From Marispirochaeta sp964554875 (lineage in GTDB: Bacteria; Spirochaetota; Spirochaetia; JC444; Marispirochaetaceae): DNA of 64,000 bases. Below the pieces are notes generated by a model. It had not been told where the DNA came from and searched no databases. It saw only the letters and a program-made list of their open reading frames with translations. Location: NCBI GenBank assembly GCA_964554875.1, contig CAZKQJ010000022.1, positions 11,204-75,203 of the forward strand. The letters are read 5' to 3'. Below are positions 17,165 through 25,708 of this stretch, one piece after another (the stretch's first letter is position 1; each line of letters opens with the position of its first letter). Made by a program: the position numbers and the translations under genes.

Positions 17165-18319
17165 TCATGACAGGCGGTCCCTGTAATCCTCGTAGCTGAA
17201 CTCACGCACAAGTTCGCGACTGCCGTCTCTCCTGACAATACCGATGGAAGGATGGGCTACCCCGTTGAACATGCTGGTCTTTACCATGGTGTAGTGAATC
17301 ATGTCCTCGAATATGATCTCATCCCCCACGTCCAGGGGCCTGTCGAAGAGCCAGTCTCCCATTACGTCCCCGGCAAGACAGCTGTTTCCACCCATACGGT
17401 ATCTGTAGCCCGAATCGTCCTGTTCGGACGCAATCCTCGCCCCCCGGACACGGGGCTGATAGGGCATCTCCAGACAGTCGGGCATGTGGGCGGTAAAGGA
17501 GACATCCAGGATCGCGGTCTGTACCCCTCCCCTGGCTACAATGTCCTGAACCGTGGATTTCAGGTACCCCGTCTCCCAGGCAAAAGCGCTGCCGGGCTCG
17601 AGGATCACCGTCAGCTTCGGATACTCCGCCTTCAGGCCCTTGAGGCTGCGGCCAAGAAGGTCCAGATCATAGGACTTTCCGGTCATCAGGTGACCGCCCC
17701 CCAGGTTCAGCCAGGAGAGGGAAGAAAGCAGATCACCGTAGCCTTCCCGCACAGCCTGGATAAGGTCCGCGCTGTTCCGGGCACTGGACTCACACAGGGC
17801 ATGCACATGAAGACCTTCGGGGCAATACTCCGTCATCAGCTCATCAAGCTCTTCCCGGGGCATTCCCAGACGGCTTTGCGGCGAGGCGGGATTGTAGAGG
17901 GCCGTCTCGACGGGAGACCATCCGGGATTGACCCGAACGCCCCAGGAAACTCCGGCTGACACGCTTTTGTTGTACTCCTGAAGGCGGGGCAGGAATCTCC
18001 GCGCCTGAGCGGCGGAGTTGAAGGTGATATGGGAGGAGATCTCCAAAAGACGGCTGAACTCATCCTCAGCGTAGACAGGAGCATAGGTGTAACAGGGGCG
18101 ACCCATCTCTTCGTTTATAAGGCGCGCCTCGTTCAGTGAACTTGCCGCTGCCCCCTCCACGTATTCCGCCACAAGAGGAAAAACCTTCCACATGGCAAAG
18201 CCCTTCAGGGCCGGGATAATGCAAATATCGGCACTCCCGGCCAGAGAGCTGATGGTTCCAAGATTCCTGAGCAGCAACTCTTCTTCCAGAATATAACAGG
18301 GGGAGGGAAAGGATTTCAT
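17165..18319 (-). CDS. nspC: Carboxynorspermidine/carboxyspermidine decarboxylase
   Basis: A 384-residue alanine-racemase-fold PLP decarboxylase that completes spermidine or norspermidine synthesis. The PLP lysine lies in PALKGFA near residue 38. SWLNLGGGHL and VILEPGSAF are the phosphate-binding and family motifs, and VQDIVARGG is also typical. The frame extends 12 residues upstream. ATG 18319 is chosen because the protein then begins MKSFPSPCYILEE like its relatives, and TTGTGC-17-TACTCT ends 7 bases before it. Its partner, carboxynorspermidine synthase, is 3.8 kb away on the same strand rather than adjacent. Confidence 0.88.
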   Translation of the reverse strand: MKSFPSPCYILEEELLLRNLGTISSLAGSADICIIPALKGFAMWKVFPLVAEYVEGAAASSLNEARLINEEMGRPCYTYAPVYAEDEFSRLLEISSHITFNSAAQARRFLPRLQEYNKSVSAGVSWGVRVNPGWSPVETALYNPASPQSRLGMPREELDELMTEYCPEGLHVHALCESSARNSADLIQAVREGYGDLLSSLSWLNLGGGHLMTGKSYDLDLLGRSLKGLKAEYPKLTVILEPGSAFAWETGYLKSTVQDIVARGGVQTAILDVSFTAHMPDCLEMPYQPRVRGARIASEQDDSGYRYRMGGNSCLAGDVMGDWLFDRPLDVGDEIIFEDMIHYTMVKTSMFNGVAHPSIGIVRRDGSRELVREFSYEDYRDRLS

Positions 18320-18326
18320 ACCGATC

Positions 18327-18355
18327 AGAGTACCCATTGAAGGCGCCCTGCACAA
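18327..18355 (-). promoter_or_regulatory. Promoter of nspC, probably leaderless
   Basis: On the reverse strand TTGTGC (18355-18350) and TACTCT (18332-18327) are 17 bp apart. The -10 ends 7 bases before the nspC ATG, so transcription should begin at the start codon. No ribosome site is visible. Confidence 0.5.
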
Positions 18356-18380
18356 GGGACCCGGTCAGATATGGCTGACC

Positions 18381-20048
18381 CTAGGTCTCCTGTAAAGCCA
18401 GGTAGCGCTGTCGGGCAAATCTGTCAATCAATCTCTGTTCAGAGAGTCCCCTGAACCTGCCCGCTCCGTCAACGGCGGCTATGTACTCGACCCCTGTCTT
18501 CCGCATTCTTTTCTCAGCCTCCCGCAGACTCATATCCGGAGAAGCAAGCACGGGAAGGGGGCTCATTATGTCCACAGCCAGCAGAAAGTGGTTCAGCTCC
18601 GGCGAAACGAGCACCGTCTTCAGATTGTCAAAGCTTATTACCCCTGCAAGCCGGTCGTTTTTATCCAGCACGCACAGTTCACTGAAAGATGTCCCTGCAA
18701 AGCGGTGAATTACCTCGCTAATGGGAGCTGCGTCCTTAACAAAGGCCTCCTCCGGATGCAACAGCTCCGCAAGCTTTAGCTGCTCCTTAAGGACATCCTC
18801 GCTGATATTCTTGCCCGCCTCATCCGCGCCGTCGATAGCGTATTTTATCAGGGTCGGCCCGATAAGCTGCAGAATGAAGGTGGAGGTGGTCACCATAATC
18901 AGGATTGTTTCGCCGACGACGCCGGGAAAACGCTGGGCCGCCACAATGGCGAGACCGACAGCCACGCCGGACTGGCTGAGAAGGCAGTAGGGAAGGTACC
19001 TCCGCAGTTTTTTCGAAGCCCCGGAAAGACGACCGCCGAGACGTACCCCCAGGGTTTTTCCCGTGAAGCGGGCAAGTATGAAAATTCCGATCATCAGGAG
19101 AATCAAGGGAGACAGGCTGGCGAACTTCAGGGATGCACCGACGAAAACGAAAAAGAGAACATAGATGGGCGTAGAAAACCGCTCGATCAGATTAAAAACG
19201 ATCCTGCTTTTCCTGGGAGCCTTATTCACCAGGACAGCACCCATGATCATGGCAGTCATCAGCATATCAACATCGAGAAAGATGGAAGCTCCAAGAACCA
19301 GAAGTATCGCTCCCATGGCAAAGACGAAGATCTTCTCCTCTTCGGTGTATTTTTTTAAAAGCCAGATCAACGCGAAGCCTGAAATCAGACCGAGAGTCAC
19401 TGCACCAAAGGTTTCGTAGAGGGGAAACAACATGGAAGCCAGAAGGTTCTCTCCGCCGAAACCAAGCAGGGGCGCCGCTATACCCGCAAGAATGGTAAAC
19501 AGGAACAGGGCGAGGATATCGTCCAGCGCGATTATCCCCAGCAGGGTGGAGCTTACAATACCCCGTGCCCGGTACTCAGTAAGAACATCCGTGGTCCCCG
19601 CCGCGGCTGTGGCAGCGGCGATGCTGCCCAGAACCAGACTCACCGCCAGGGCAATGGCATCATCAAAAAGAAGCCTCATGGGCCAGAAGAGCGCCAGGCT
19701 CACCAGAAGGAAAGCCCCGAAGGCCTCCAGGAACAGGATATAACTGAACTGCCGTCCGTTCTTCTTCAGGGTGGAAAACTTGAGCTCTCCGCCGAGGCTG
19801 AAGCTGATCAGCCCCAGGGCAAAATAGTTGATTGCCTGGAAACGGTTCAGGGTCGCGGAGGAGAGAAAGTCCAGACCCGACTCCCCCAGGGCAAGGCCGA
19901 TGAGGATATACCCCACAACCTGGGGTATTCTGATCTTCTGAAAAAGCCGTCCCCCGATGGTCCCGCCAAAAAGCGCGATGCCGATAAAAAGCAGGGCATT
20001 CAGCTCCTCGATCCTCATGCTGCCGTTAATCAGTTCCAGAATCTTCAT
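18381..20048 (-). CDS. CPA2-type cation:proton antiporter with C-terminal CBS pair
   Basis: A 555-residue membrane antiporter of the NhaP/KefB-like CPA2 superfamily, exchanging Na+ or K+ for H+. About 12 helices fill residues 15-400 (TIGGRLFQKIRIPQVVGYILIG is the typical first part). The usual acidic motif region shows ALDDILALF near residue 176. The last ~125 residues form two CBS-like repeats (VIHRFAGTSFSELCVLD..., then MSPLPVLASPDMSLREAE), which usually sense adenine nucleotides. It overlaps the upstream EIIA-like gene by 4 bp, so that protein is probably its regulator. There is no TrkA-N domain. Ion specificity is not predictable. Confidence 0.85.
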   Translation of the reverse strand: MKILELINGSMRIEELNALLFIGIALFGGTIGGRLFQKIRIPQVVGYILIGLALGESGLDFLSSATLNRFQAINYFALGLISFSLGGELKFSTLKKNGRQFSYILFLEAFGAFLLVSLALFWPMRLLFDDAIALAVSLVLGSIAAATAAAGTTDVLTEYRARGIVSSTLLGIIALDDILALFLFTILAGIAAPLLGFGGENLLASMLFPLYETFGAVTLGLISGFALIWLLKKYTEEEKIFVFAMGAILLVLGASIFLDVDMLMTAMIMGAVLVNKAPRKSRIVFNLIERFSTPIYVLFFVFVGASLKFASLSPLILLMIGIFILARFTGKTLGVRLGGRLSGASKKLRRYLPYCLLSQSGVAVGLAIVAAQRFPGVVGETILIMVTTSTFILQLIGPTLIKYAIDGADEAGKNISEDVLKEQLKLAELLHPEEAFVKDAAPISEVIHRFAGTSFSELCVLDKNDRLAGVISFDNLKTVLVSPELNHFLLAVDIMSPLPVLASPDMSLREAEKRMRKTGVEYIAAVDGAGRFRGLSEQRLIDRFARQRYLALQET

Positions 20049-20521
20049 GCCTTCTGCTCCTCTTCTCCGTCCAGATGGCTCCGGAGCAGCCCGTAAGCCT
20101 GCTCCGCGGAGGTAATTGCCGCAAGCCGGTTCCGCAGCTGTTCTATCTTCATCAGGGAGACAATCTCGGAGAGAAGGGCAACGTGTTCACGCTGCTGGTC
20201 TTCTTTCAGGAGAATCATAAAGAGGATTTTTACCGGCAGACCGTCGATTGATTCATAATCCGGGATCCCTTCTGGCTGAACTCCGATCCGCAGTATCGGC
20301 ATATTGATTCCCGCCGCCCGGATATGTGGAATACCAAGCCCCAGGCCGATTCCGGTACTCATAAGCTCCTCCCTGGCATGAAGTTTCTCCAGAATATCTT
20401 TACCGCTCAGGGAAGAAGCGGCCTCCGGGACCGAGGCGACAAGCCTGACAAGGGCATCGTTTTTTCCGGTCTCCTTTATCAACAAGATTGAGTCCGGGGT
20501 GATTAATCTATTCAAATGCAT
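20045..20521 (-). CDS. PTS EIIA (nitrogen/fructose type) domain protein
   Basis: A 158-residue single EIIA domain, phosphorylated on His in PTS systems. The active-site His lies in GLGIPHIRAAGI (near residue 68), and KEDQQREHVALLSEIV is the conserved helix. No EIIB or EIIC gene is present. The gene overlaps the antiporter start by 4 bp, so this protein most likely reports phosphorylation state to the antiporter, in line with known EIIA-Ntr control of K+ transport. AGAGGC lies five bases before the ATG, and a near-perfect promoter lies upstream. Confidence 0.85.
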   Translation of the reverse strand: MHLNRLITPDSILLIKETGKNDALVRLVASVPEAASSLSGKDILEKLHAREELMSTGIGLGLGIPHIRAAGINMPILRIGVQPEGIPDYESIDGLPVKILFMILLKEDQQREHVALLSEIVSLMKIEQLRNRLAAITSAEQAYGLLRSHLDGEEEQKA

Positions 20522-20567
20522 ACAAGCCTCTCTTTCTTTTAATGTCTATCACAGGTCATTTATGTAC

Positions 20568-20595
20568 AGTATAGTCCTTTAATGTCCATTGTCAA
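20568..20595 (-). promoter_or_regulatory. Sigma70 promoter for EIIA-antiporter operon
   Basis: Reverse-strand TTGACA (20595-20590) and TATACT (20573-20568) are 16 bp apart. Both hexamers are at or near consensus, making this one of the strongest promoters in the window. A leader of ~40 bases remains before the start codon. Confidence 0.8.
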
Positions 20596-20679
20596 GAAGG
20601 GTAACGAAAAAATACTTTTTAAAGCTGGTTTTCCTCACTTTTATTACTGTTTTTGTTATATTTACAACAAGGAAGAAGT

Positions 20680-21333
20680 ATGAGAGTAAAAATATTCGTC
20701 CTTTCCCTGGTCCTGCTGCTCAACGTAACAATAACGGCAGAGGTCTGGATCATAGCCTACATTGAAGGGGAGACCGAAATTCTCCGGGAAGGTGCAAGGG
20801 AAATCGCCGATTTCGGTTCTCAACTGCAGCCCGGCGACACCGTGTCCACCGGCGCCGCATCCCTGGCCATACTCGAGAGCAGCCGGGGAAGTACAATAAA
20901 AATGAAGGAAAACACCCGGCTTCGCCTCGACAACCTGGAAAAGGATGTTGAGGTGCATCTTCAGCGGGGCGGTGTATTCTCGCGGATTGCCCGTCTCTTT
21001 AAAGATACCTTTACCGTTACAACACCGTCGGTAGCCGCAGGGGTACGGGGAACGGAGTTTTTCATCGCCTACGGCCTGGTAATCGAGGAGGCGGCAGACA
21101 TCTGGCTTTGCGTCAACGAAGGTTCGGTGACGGTACAATCGGCGCAGCAGGAGGTTCTGGTACAAGCCGGCGAAGGTGTCAACATAATCAACGGGACCAG
21201 AATTACCGAGCCCAGGTTTTATCCCTGGACTCGCGAGCTGAACTGGAATACCGATCCGGAGGCCGGAACCGTCCGTGATACTACCGACCTGAGCTCCCTT
21301 TACTATGATCTTCTGGATATCGATTATGACTAG
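20680..21333 (+). CDS. Exported FecR-domain protein
   Basis: A 217-residue protein with an N-terminal signal peptide (residues 1-20) and a FecR domain. The domain carries GDTVSTGAASLAILES, a run of short beta strands, and TPSVAAGVRGTEFFI, the hallmark of spirochaete FecR proteins. The ATG at 20680 has AAGGAAGAAG upstream; an in-frame TTG at 20653 is not needed. No sigma factor or TonB receptor is nearby, so this is not a classical Fec system. The following beta-barrel candidate overlaps its end by 8 bp, and the two probably act together in the periplasm or outer membrane. Function is unknown. Confidence 0.8.
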   Translation: MRVKIFVLSLVLLLNVTITAEVWIIAYIEGETEILREGAREIADFGSQLQPGDTVSTGAASLAILESSRGSTIKMKENTRLRLDNLEKDVEVHLQRGGVFSRIARLFKDTFTVTTPSVAAGVRGTEFFIAYGLVIEEAADIWLCVNEGSVTVQSAQQEVLVQAGEGVNIINGTRITEPRFYPWTRELNWNTDPEAGTVRDTTDLSSLYYDLLDIDYD

Positions 21334-22099
21334 AAAAGGTTTTGCACTTCGAAGACTGGTAACGCTGATACTCGTACTTCTGGCGGCAGCTCCTCTTATT
21401 TCCGAGCATGTACCATCGGCCCGCACCGGAGAGCTTGATTATCAGTTCAGACTCAATCTGTCAAAGGATTACGGCAAGCTGGAACCCGTCGCTGAAGTCA
21501 GCGGACGCCTGGAGGAGGGGGAATTCCAGTACCGCGCCCTCCTGGCAGGGGCATACTATCGGCTGCACAAAAACCTGAAAATTGGCAGCTTCTACACCCT
21601 GCTGGCCGGGGCCCGGCATGATGACGACTGGGCAGGCGACCCTTCCGGCTGGTGGTGGGAAAAAACGACTGACCGGCCGGAGCACTTGCTTAGCCTGGAT
21701 GTCAGTCCCCGTTTTCTGCTTTCCTCCCTGCCCGGGGAAAACTGGGTCTTTATGCTGAAGAACAGGTATATCTTCAATACCTATAACGGCCATCAGACCC
21801 TTATGATCCGTCCGGGGATCACCTACGTACACATACAGGACCGGGAACCGGTATTCAATATCGGCTTCCAATACGGGGTCTATTTGCCCCTGAACTTTTC
21901 GGAAGTGCTGATTTATGAGCACGACCCTTACCTGAATCTGGTCTACCATTTGAACCGCAGGATCAAACTGGAACTCTTCGGTGCCTGGCGATTCCGCACC
22001 TGGAGCACCTCGGAGGACGTTGCCGCTGCGGGGGAGTCGGGATACCGCGTTCAGGACCGGATCTTTATTCTGGGAACCGGGATTATTATCCGCCTCTGA
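21326..22099 (+). CDS. Putative outer-membrane protein paired with FecR protein
   Basis: A 257-residue exported protein. A positively charged N-terminus and a hydrophobic segment (LVTLILVLLAAAPL) form a signal peptide. The remainder has alternating amphipathic strands with many aromatics (GWWWEKTTD, LFGAWRFRTWS), as expected of a beta-barrel, but it ends in IIIRL rather than in an aromatic residue. ATG 21326 overlaps the stop of the FecR gene (ATGACTAG). I do not recognise a family. The coupling to a FecR-domain gene is the only functional clue. Confidence 0.6.
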   Translation: MTRKGFALRRLVTLILVLLAAAPLISEHVPSARTGELDYQFRLNLSKDYGKLEPVAEVSGRLEEGEFQYRALLAGAYYRLHKNLKIGSFYTLLAGARHDDDWAGDPSGWWWEKTTDRPEHLLSLDVSPRFLLSSLPGENWVFMLKNRYIFNTYNGHQTLMIRPGITYVHIQDREPVFNIGFQYGVYLPLNFSEVLIYEHDPYLNLVYHLNRRIKLELFGAWRFRTWSTSEDVAAAGESGYRVQDRIFILGTGIIIRL

Positions 22100-22104
22100 G
22101 GCAG

Positions 22105-23307
22105 CTATAGCTCAAGATCCCCGTCGTGCTCTTCATGCCAGGGCAGCCCGTCGGAGGCAAGCTGCTCAAGGAAGGGATCGGGATCGAACTCCTCAACGTT
22201 ATACACCCCGGGGCGCTTCCATTTTCCCTGGACAAACATCAGAGCCCCCACCACAGCCGGAACCCCGGTGGTATAGCTGACCCCCTGGGCACCGGTCTCC
22301 TTATAGGCTGCTTCATGGCTGCAGTTGTTCCAGATGTAGTAGCTGTGCTCCTCCCCATCCTTTAAGCCCCGGATGCGGCAGCCGATGGAGGTTTCCCCGG
22401 TGTAGTTTTCCCCCAGCTCGCCGGGATCGGGCAGAACGGCCTTCAGGAACTGGATCGGGACGATCTCGACGCCATTATACATGACCGGGTCGATCCGGGC
22501 CATTCCGATATTCTGAATCACCCGCAGGTGGGTCAGGTACTCCTGGCCGAAGGTCATCCAGAAGCGGGCCCGCTTTATACCGGGAAAGTTCTTTACCAGG
22601 GACTCCAGCTCCTCGTGGTAGATCAGGTAGGATTCCTTCGGGCCGATGTTCGGATAAGTGACGGGCTGATGAATCTCGTGGGGCTCTGTATAGACCCACT
22701 TTCCGTTCTCCCAGTACTTGCCTTTCTGGGTAACCTCGCGGATGTTGATTTCCGGATTAAAATTGGTGGCAAAGGCCTTGCCGTGGTCGCCGGCATTGCA
22801 GTCGATGATATCGAGGTAGTTGATCTCGTCAAAATGGTGCTTCGCAGCATAGGCGGTAAAGACCCCTGTTACCCCCGGATCAAAACCGCAGCCCAGAATT
22901 GCAGTCAGACCGGCGTCCTCGAACTTCCGTTTATAGGCCCACTGCCACTTGTACTCGAATTTCGCTTCGTCTTTGGGTTCGTAGTTGGCGGTATCCAGGT
23001 AGTTGACCCCGGCGGCAAGACAGGCATCCATGATGCACAGGTCCTGATAGGGCAAGGCCACATTGATGACGATGTCGGGGCCGAAGTCCTTCAGAAGGGC
23101 TGTTAAAGCGGGAACATCCTCCGCATCAACCCCCGCGGTCGAAATGCGGACCCCGGTCTTCTCCTCCACCGCAGCGACAATTGCATCGCATTTGGCTTTC
23201 GTGCGGCTTGCAAGGAGTATTTCAGTAAAACTCCCGTTGTGCCGGGCAGCCTTATGGGCAACAACGGTCCCCACACCGCCGGCCCCGATAATCATCAGTC
23301 GTGCCAT
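22105..23307 (-). CDS. Carboxynorspermidine synthase (saccharopine dehydrogenase family)
   Basis: A 400-residue NADPH-dependent enzyme that condenses aspartate semialdehyde with diaminopropane or putrescine to the carboxy-polyamine, the step before NspC. The Rossmann motif GAGGVGTVVAHKAA is at residues 8-21. NVALPYQDLCIMDACLAAGVNYLDTANYE and LGCGFDPGVTGVF are typical of this branch rather than of lysine-forming saccharopine dehydrogenase. GGAGGCGCT precedes the ATG. Together with nspC at 17.2 kb it defines the alternative polyamine route of many gut and marine bacteria. No speD or speE was seen here. Confidence 0.88.
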   Translation of the reverse strand: MARLMIIGAGGVGTVVAHKAARHNGSFTEILLASRTKAKCDAIVAAVEEKTGVRISTAGVDAEDVPALTALLKDFGPDIVINVALPYQDLCIMDACLAAGVNYLDTANYEPKDEAKFEYKWQWAYKRKFEDAGLTAILGCGFDPGVTGVFTAYAAKHHFDEINYLDIIDCNAGDHGKAFATNFNPEINIREVTQKGKYWENGKWVYTEPHEIHQPVTYPNIGPKESYLIYHEELESLVKNFPGIKRARFWMTFGQEYLTHLRVIQNIGMARIDPVMYNGVEIVPIQFLKAVLPDPGELGENYTGETSIGCRIRGLKDGEEHSYYIWNNCSHEAAYKETGAQGVSYTTGVPAVVGALMFVQGKWKRPGVYNVEEFDPDPFLEQLASDGLPWHEEHDGDLEL

Positions 23308-23363
23308 AGCGCCTCCAGAAAAAAGGTGGATATCTATTTTCTACACCGCAGCGCGGGGTACTG

Positions 23364-24503
23364 TCAAAGGGAACGGCCGGAAGGATCTGCAAAGAGAATA
23401 TAAAACTCCGTTCCGTCCTGTTCAGTGCTGGTGAATCCTACGGAAGCCTTTAAATAGCCCTCTCCCAGAAGCTTCATGCTATAGGTCCCAAGCCCCCGGT
23501 TCTCCCCTTTGGTGGAAAAGGAGCGGGTAAAGACCCGGAGCCGGGCTTCCTCGTCCATGACCCCGGGATTCCGGACGCTGAAAACCTGCCCTCCAGAGCG
23601 TGTGCCGCAGAAAAGAGTAACCGTATCCCCCCTTCCGGAGGCTTCAAGGGCATTTTTCAGCATGTTCCCGACCACCCGCCGCAGGAGCCCGGCGTCGGTA
23701 ATCAGGGAGAAGGCCTCCGCAAAGGGTCGGACCTCGATGGAAACACCCCTCTCTTCGGCGAGTCCGCTGAACTGGTCCGCCAGAAGTTTCAGCAGTTCCA
23801 GGGAGTGGACAAAATCCTTGCGCACCTGGAGAGTCCCGTTTTCCGCCCCTGTGAGGGTCTTCTGGTCCTCGATTTCAGCGGTGAGACTGCTGCTGATCTC
23901 GAGGAGTTTCTTTACATCCGCCCTGATACTCCGGGGAAGATCCTTGCGGGCCATCAGTTCAAGGTGCATCCGCAGGCCGGTGGCGGTATTGAGTACATCA
24001 TGAAAAAAGAGACGCTCCATTACCATGCGGCGCTTTTCGTCGCTCCTGTTCTCAAGAAAGAGCAGAATGTACTGCTCATTCTCCCAGGAAATCGGGACCG
24101 CGCTTACCTGGTACTCAATCCCCTCCTCGGAAGCCGCCCCGCTCCGACGAAGCAGACAGCGGCGCTTTACGGAGATACCCTCCTCCTGGGCTTCCGAAAC
24201 GGCCAGGGCCAGCCCGCAGAAACGGCAGGCCGCCGAAGTACCGCAGCCCCCGGAGCAGCTTTTGGCATGAACGCAGCCCAGAGCCTCGCCGGGACGCTGG
24301 CCCAGGCCTTCCAGCAGATCGCCATGAAAGCGGCCGGCATCCTCGGGATAACTCTCCACAATCTGCCTCTGCCGGTTCAGCACAAAAAGGAGGAAATCGA
24401 TGCGGGAAAACAGGGTATCGAAAGGGAATCCCTCTTTCAGTCTTTTCCGCTGTTTTTCGATCTGACCAGGATGAAGGCGTTCCGGAAGGGCCGTACTACT
24501 CAT
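23364..24503 (-). CDS. Sensor histidine kinase with Cys-rich PAS domain
   Basis: A 379-residue soluble kinase. Residues ~25-155 form a PAS-like domain carrying a cysteine cluster (GCVHAKSCSGGCGTSAACRFCG), with spacing that could hold a metal or Fe-S centre. The kinase core is unusual: the phospho-acceptor His lies in FFHDVLNTATGLRMHLEL rather than a standard HisKA, followed by an ATPase domain with NMLKNALEAS and GLGTYSMKLL. No response regulator gene adjoins it. AAGGG lies eight bases before the ATG. It is co-oriented with the TraB-like gene upstream. Redox or metal sensing is an inference from the cysteines. Confidence 0.8.
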   Translation of the reverse strand: MSSTALPERLHPGQIEKQRKRLKEGFPFDTLFSRIDFLLFVLNRQRQIVESYPEDAGRFHGDLLEGLGQRPGEALGCVHAKSCSGGCGTSAACRFCGLALAVSEAQEEGISVKRRCLLRRSGAASEEGIEYQVSAVPISWENEQYILLFLENRSDEKRRMVMERLFFHDVLNTATGLRMHLELMARKDLPRSIRADVKKLLEISSSLTAEIEDQKTLTGAENGTLQVRKDFVHSLELLKLLADQFSGLAEERGVSIEVRPFAEAFSLITDAGLLRRVVGNMLKNALEASGRGDTVTLFCGTRSGGQVFSVRNPGVMDEEARLRVFTRSFSTKGENRGLGTYSMKLLGEGYLKASVGFTSTEQDGTEFYILFADPSGRSL

Positions 24504-24514
24504 ACAGCATCCCT

Positions 24515-25708
24515 TCAGCCTCCGATCAGGGAGGTCAGATAGGGAATACCGATGAAGGTGCCGACGGCACTTCCCACGGAGGAGAGAAAAAAGACCAGCA
24601 GGGCGTGGGTAAAACGGTTACGATAAAAACCGCGGATACTCAGAATGTCGTCATGGAGGGTTTCAAAGTCCTTTACCCGGGGTTTCCGTAAAAATCCTTC
24701 GATAAGCCCGGCAACGATCCCCACCCCGATGGTCGGGTTCAGCGAGGTAATCGGCGCCGCCGCAAAGGACAAAATCACCGTCAAGGGATGAGCCAGGGCA
24801 ATGATCGCCCCAAGGGCCGAGAGGGTACCGTTGACCAGCACCCACATCCAGAGCATTGAAAGGGCGTTCTGCCAGCCGGCGTTCAGAAAGCCAAGACCAA
24901 CAATTCCAAGGATTACCACCGGCACGAGCCAGGGCACTACCCTGGAAACCCTTCCCCGGGGAGGAACACTGCTGATATCGGACAGATCGGTATCCCCCTT
25001 TCCCTCGTCAAGCTCGTGGAGGATCCGGATAATACCGGGGCCGTGACCCGCCCCGATAACCGCGACATTGCGCACCCCCGGGGCCTGAAAGATTTTTGTT
25101 GCCAGAAAACGGTCCCGCTCATCAATCAATACCTCCTTGACGGAAGGCAGATAGCCGGCAAGTTCCTGCATCATGTCTTCCAGGGCGCTCTTTTCCTTGA
25201 GGCGTTCTATCTCCTCCTCCGAGAGCTTTTCGCTGGTAAAGGCGGAGCTTACGAGAGCGGCGATAAGCTTGTTCTTGCCCCAGAAGCCGGATTTGGCCCA
25301 GGCCCGGCGCAGGGTGGTCTGGATCTCCCGGTCGGCGAAGGAGAAGGGAATATCCTCCTCTTCGCAGACAGAAACCGCCCGCTTCATCTCCTCCCCCGGA
25401 GCTATGCCCAGGTCCATCCCCATGCGTCGCTGAAAGGAGGTAAGCACGAGGTTTACCAGCAGCAGGAAGGCCTTTCCCTGCTTCATGACCTGGCCGATAT
25501 TCATGCTCTCCCAGCTCTGCTTCTTTTTCATTGCCGCGAATCGGCCCTCGTCAATCTCTATGCAGACATGATCGGGTTTCTCCTCCCGGATGACCCGCTC
25601 CACCTCGTCGGCACTCTCGGAAGAGACATGGGCGGTCCCGATAAGGATGACCTCCTTGTTCCGCAGTTTTACTCTGGTTAGCGTATCGCTTACATGGATA
25701 TCCTTCAC
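24515..25708 (-). CDS. TraB/PrgY family membrane protein
   Basis: A 397-residue TraB-domain protein. The N-terminal ~235 residues hold the family motifs VILIGTAHVSSESADEV, CIEIDEGRF and VAVIGAGHGPGI, whose His and Glu residues suggest a metal-dependent peptidase-like fold related to PrgY, which lowers pheromone activity in enterococci. The C-terminal ~150 residues contain about four hydrophobic helices. It overlaps the TPR lipoprotein gene by 4 bp. The biological role in spirochaetes is unknown. Confidence 0.85.
   Translation of the reverse strand: MKDIHVSDTLTRVKLRNKEVILIGTAHVSSESADEVERVIREEKPDHVCIEIDEGRFAAMKKKQSWESMNIGQVMKQGKAFLLLVNLVLTSFQRRMGMDLGIAPGEEMKRAVSVCEEEDIPFSFADREIQTTLRRAWAKSGFWGKNKLIAALVSSAFTSEKLSEEEIERLKEKSALEDMMQELAGYLPSVKEVLIDERDRFLATKIFQAPGVRNVAVIGAGHGPGIIRILHELDEGKGDTDLSDISSVPPRGRVSRVVPWLVPVVILGIVGLGFLNAGWQNALSMLWMWVLVNGTLSALGAIIALAHPLTVILSFAAAPITSLNPTIGVGIVAGLIEGFLRKPRVKDFETLHDDILSIRGFYRNRFTHALLVFFLSSVGSAVGTFIGIPYLTSLIGG

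Noticed and set aside
18363..18380. Small hairpin GGTCAG/CTGACC between nspC and the antiporter as a terminator
   Set aside because: The stem is only 6 bp and no T tract follows on either strand.
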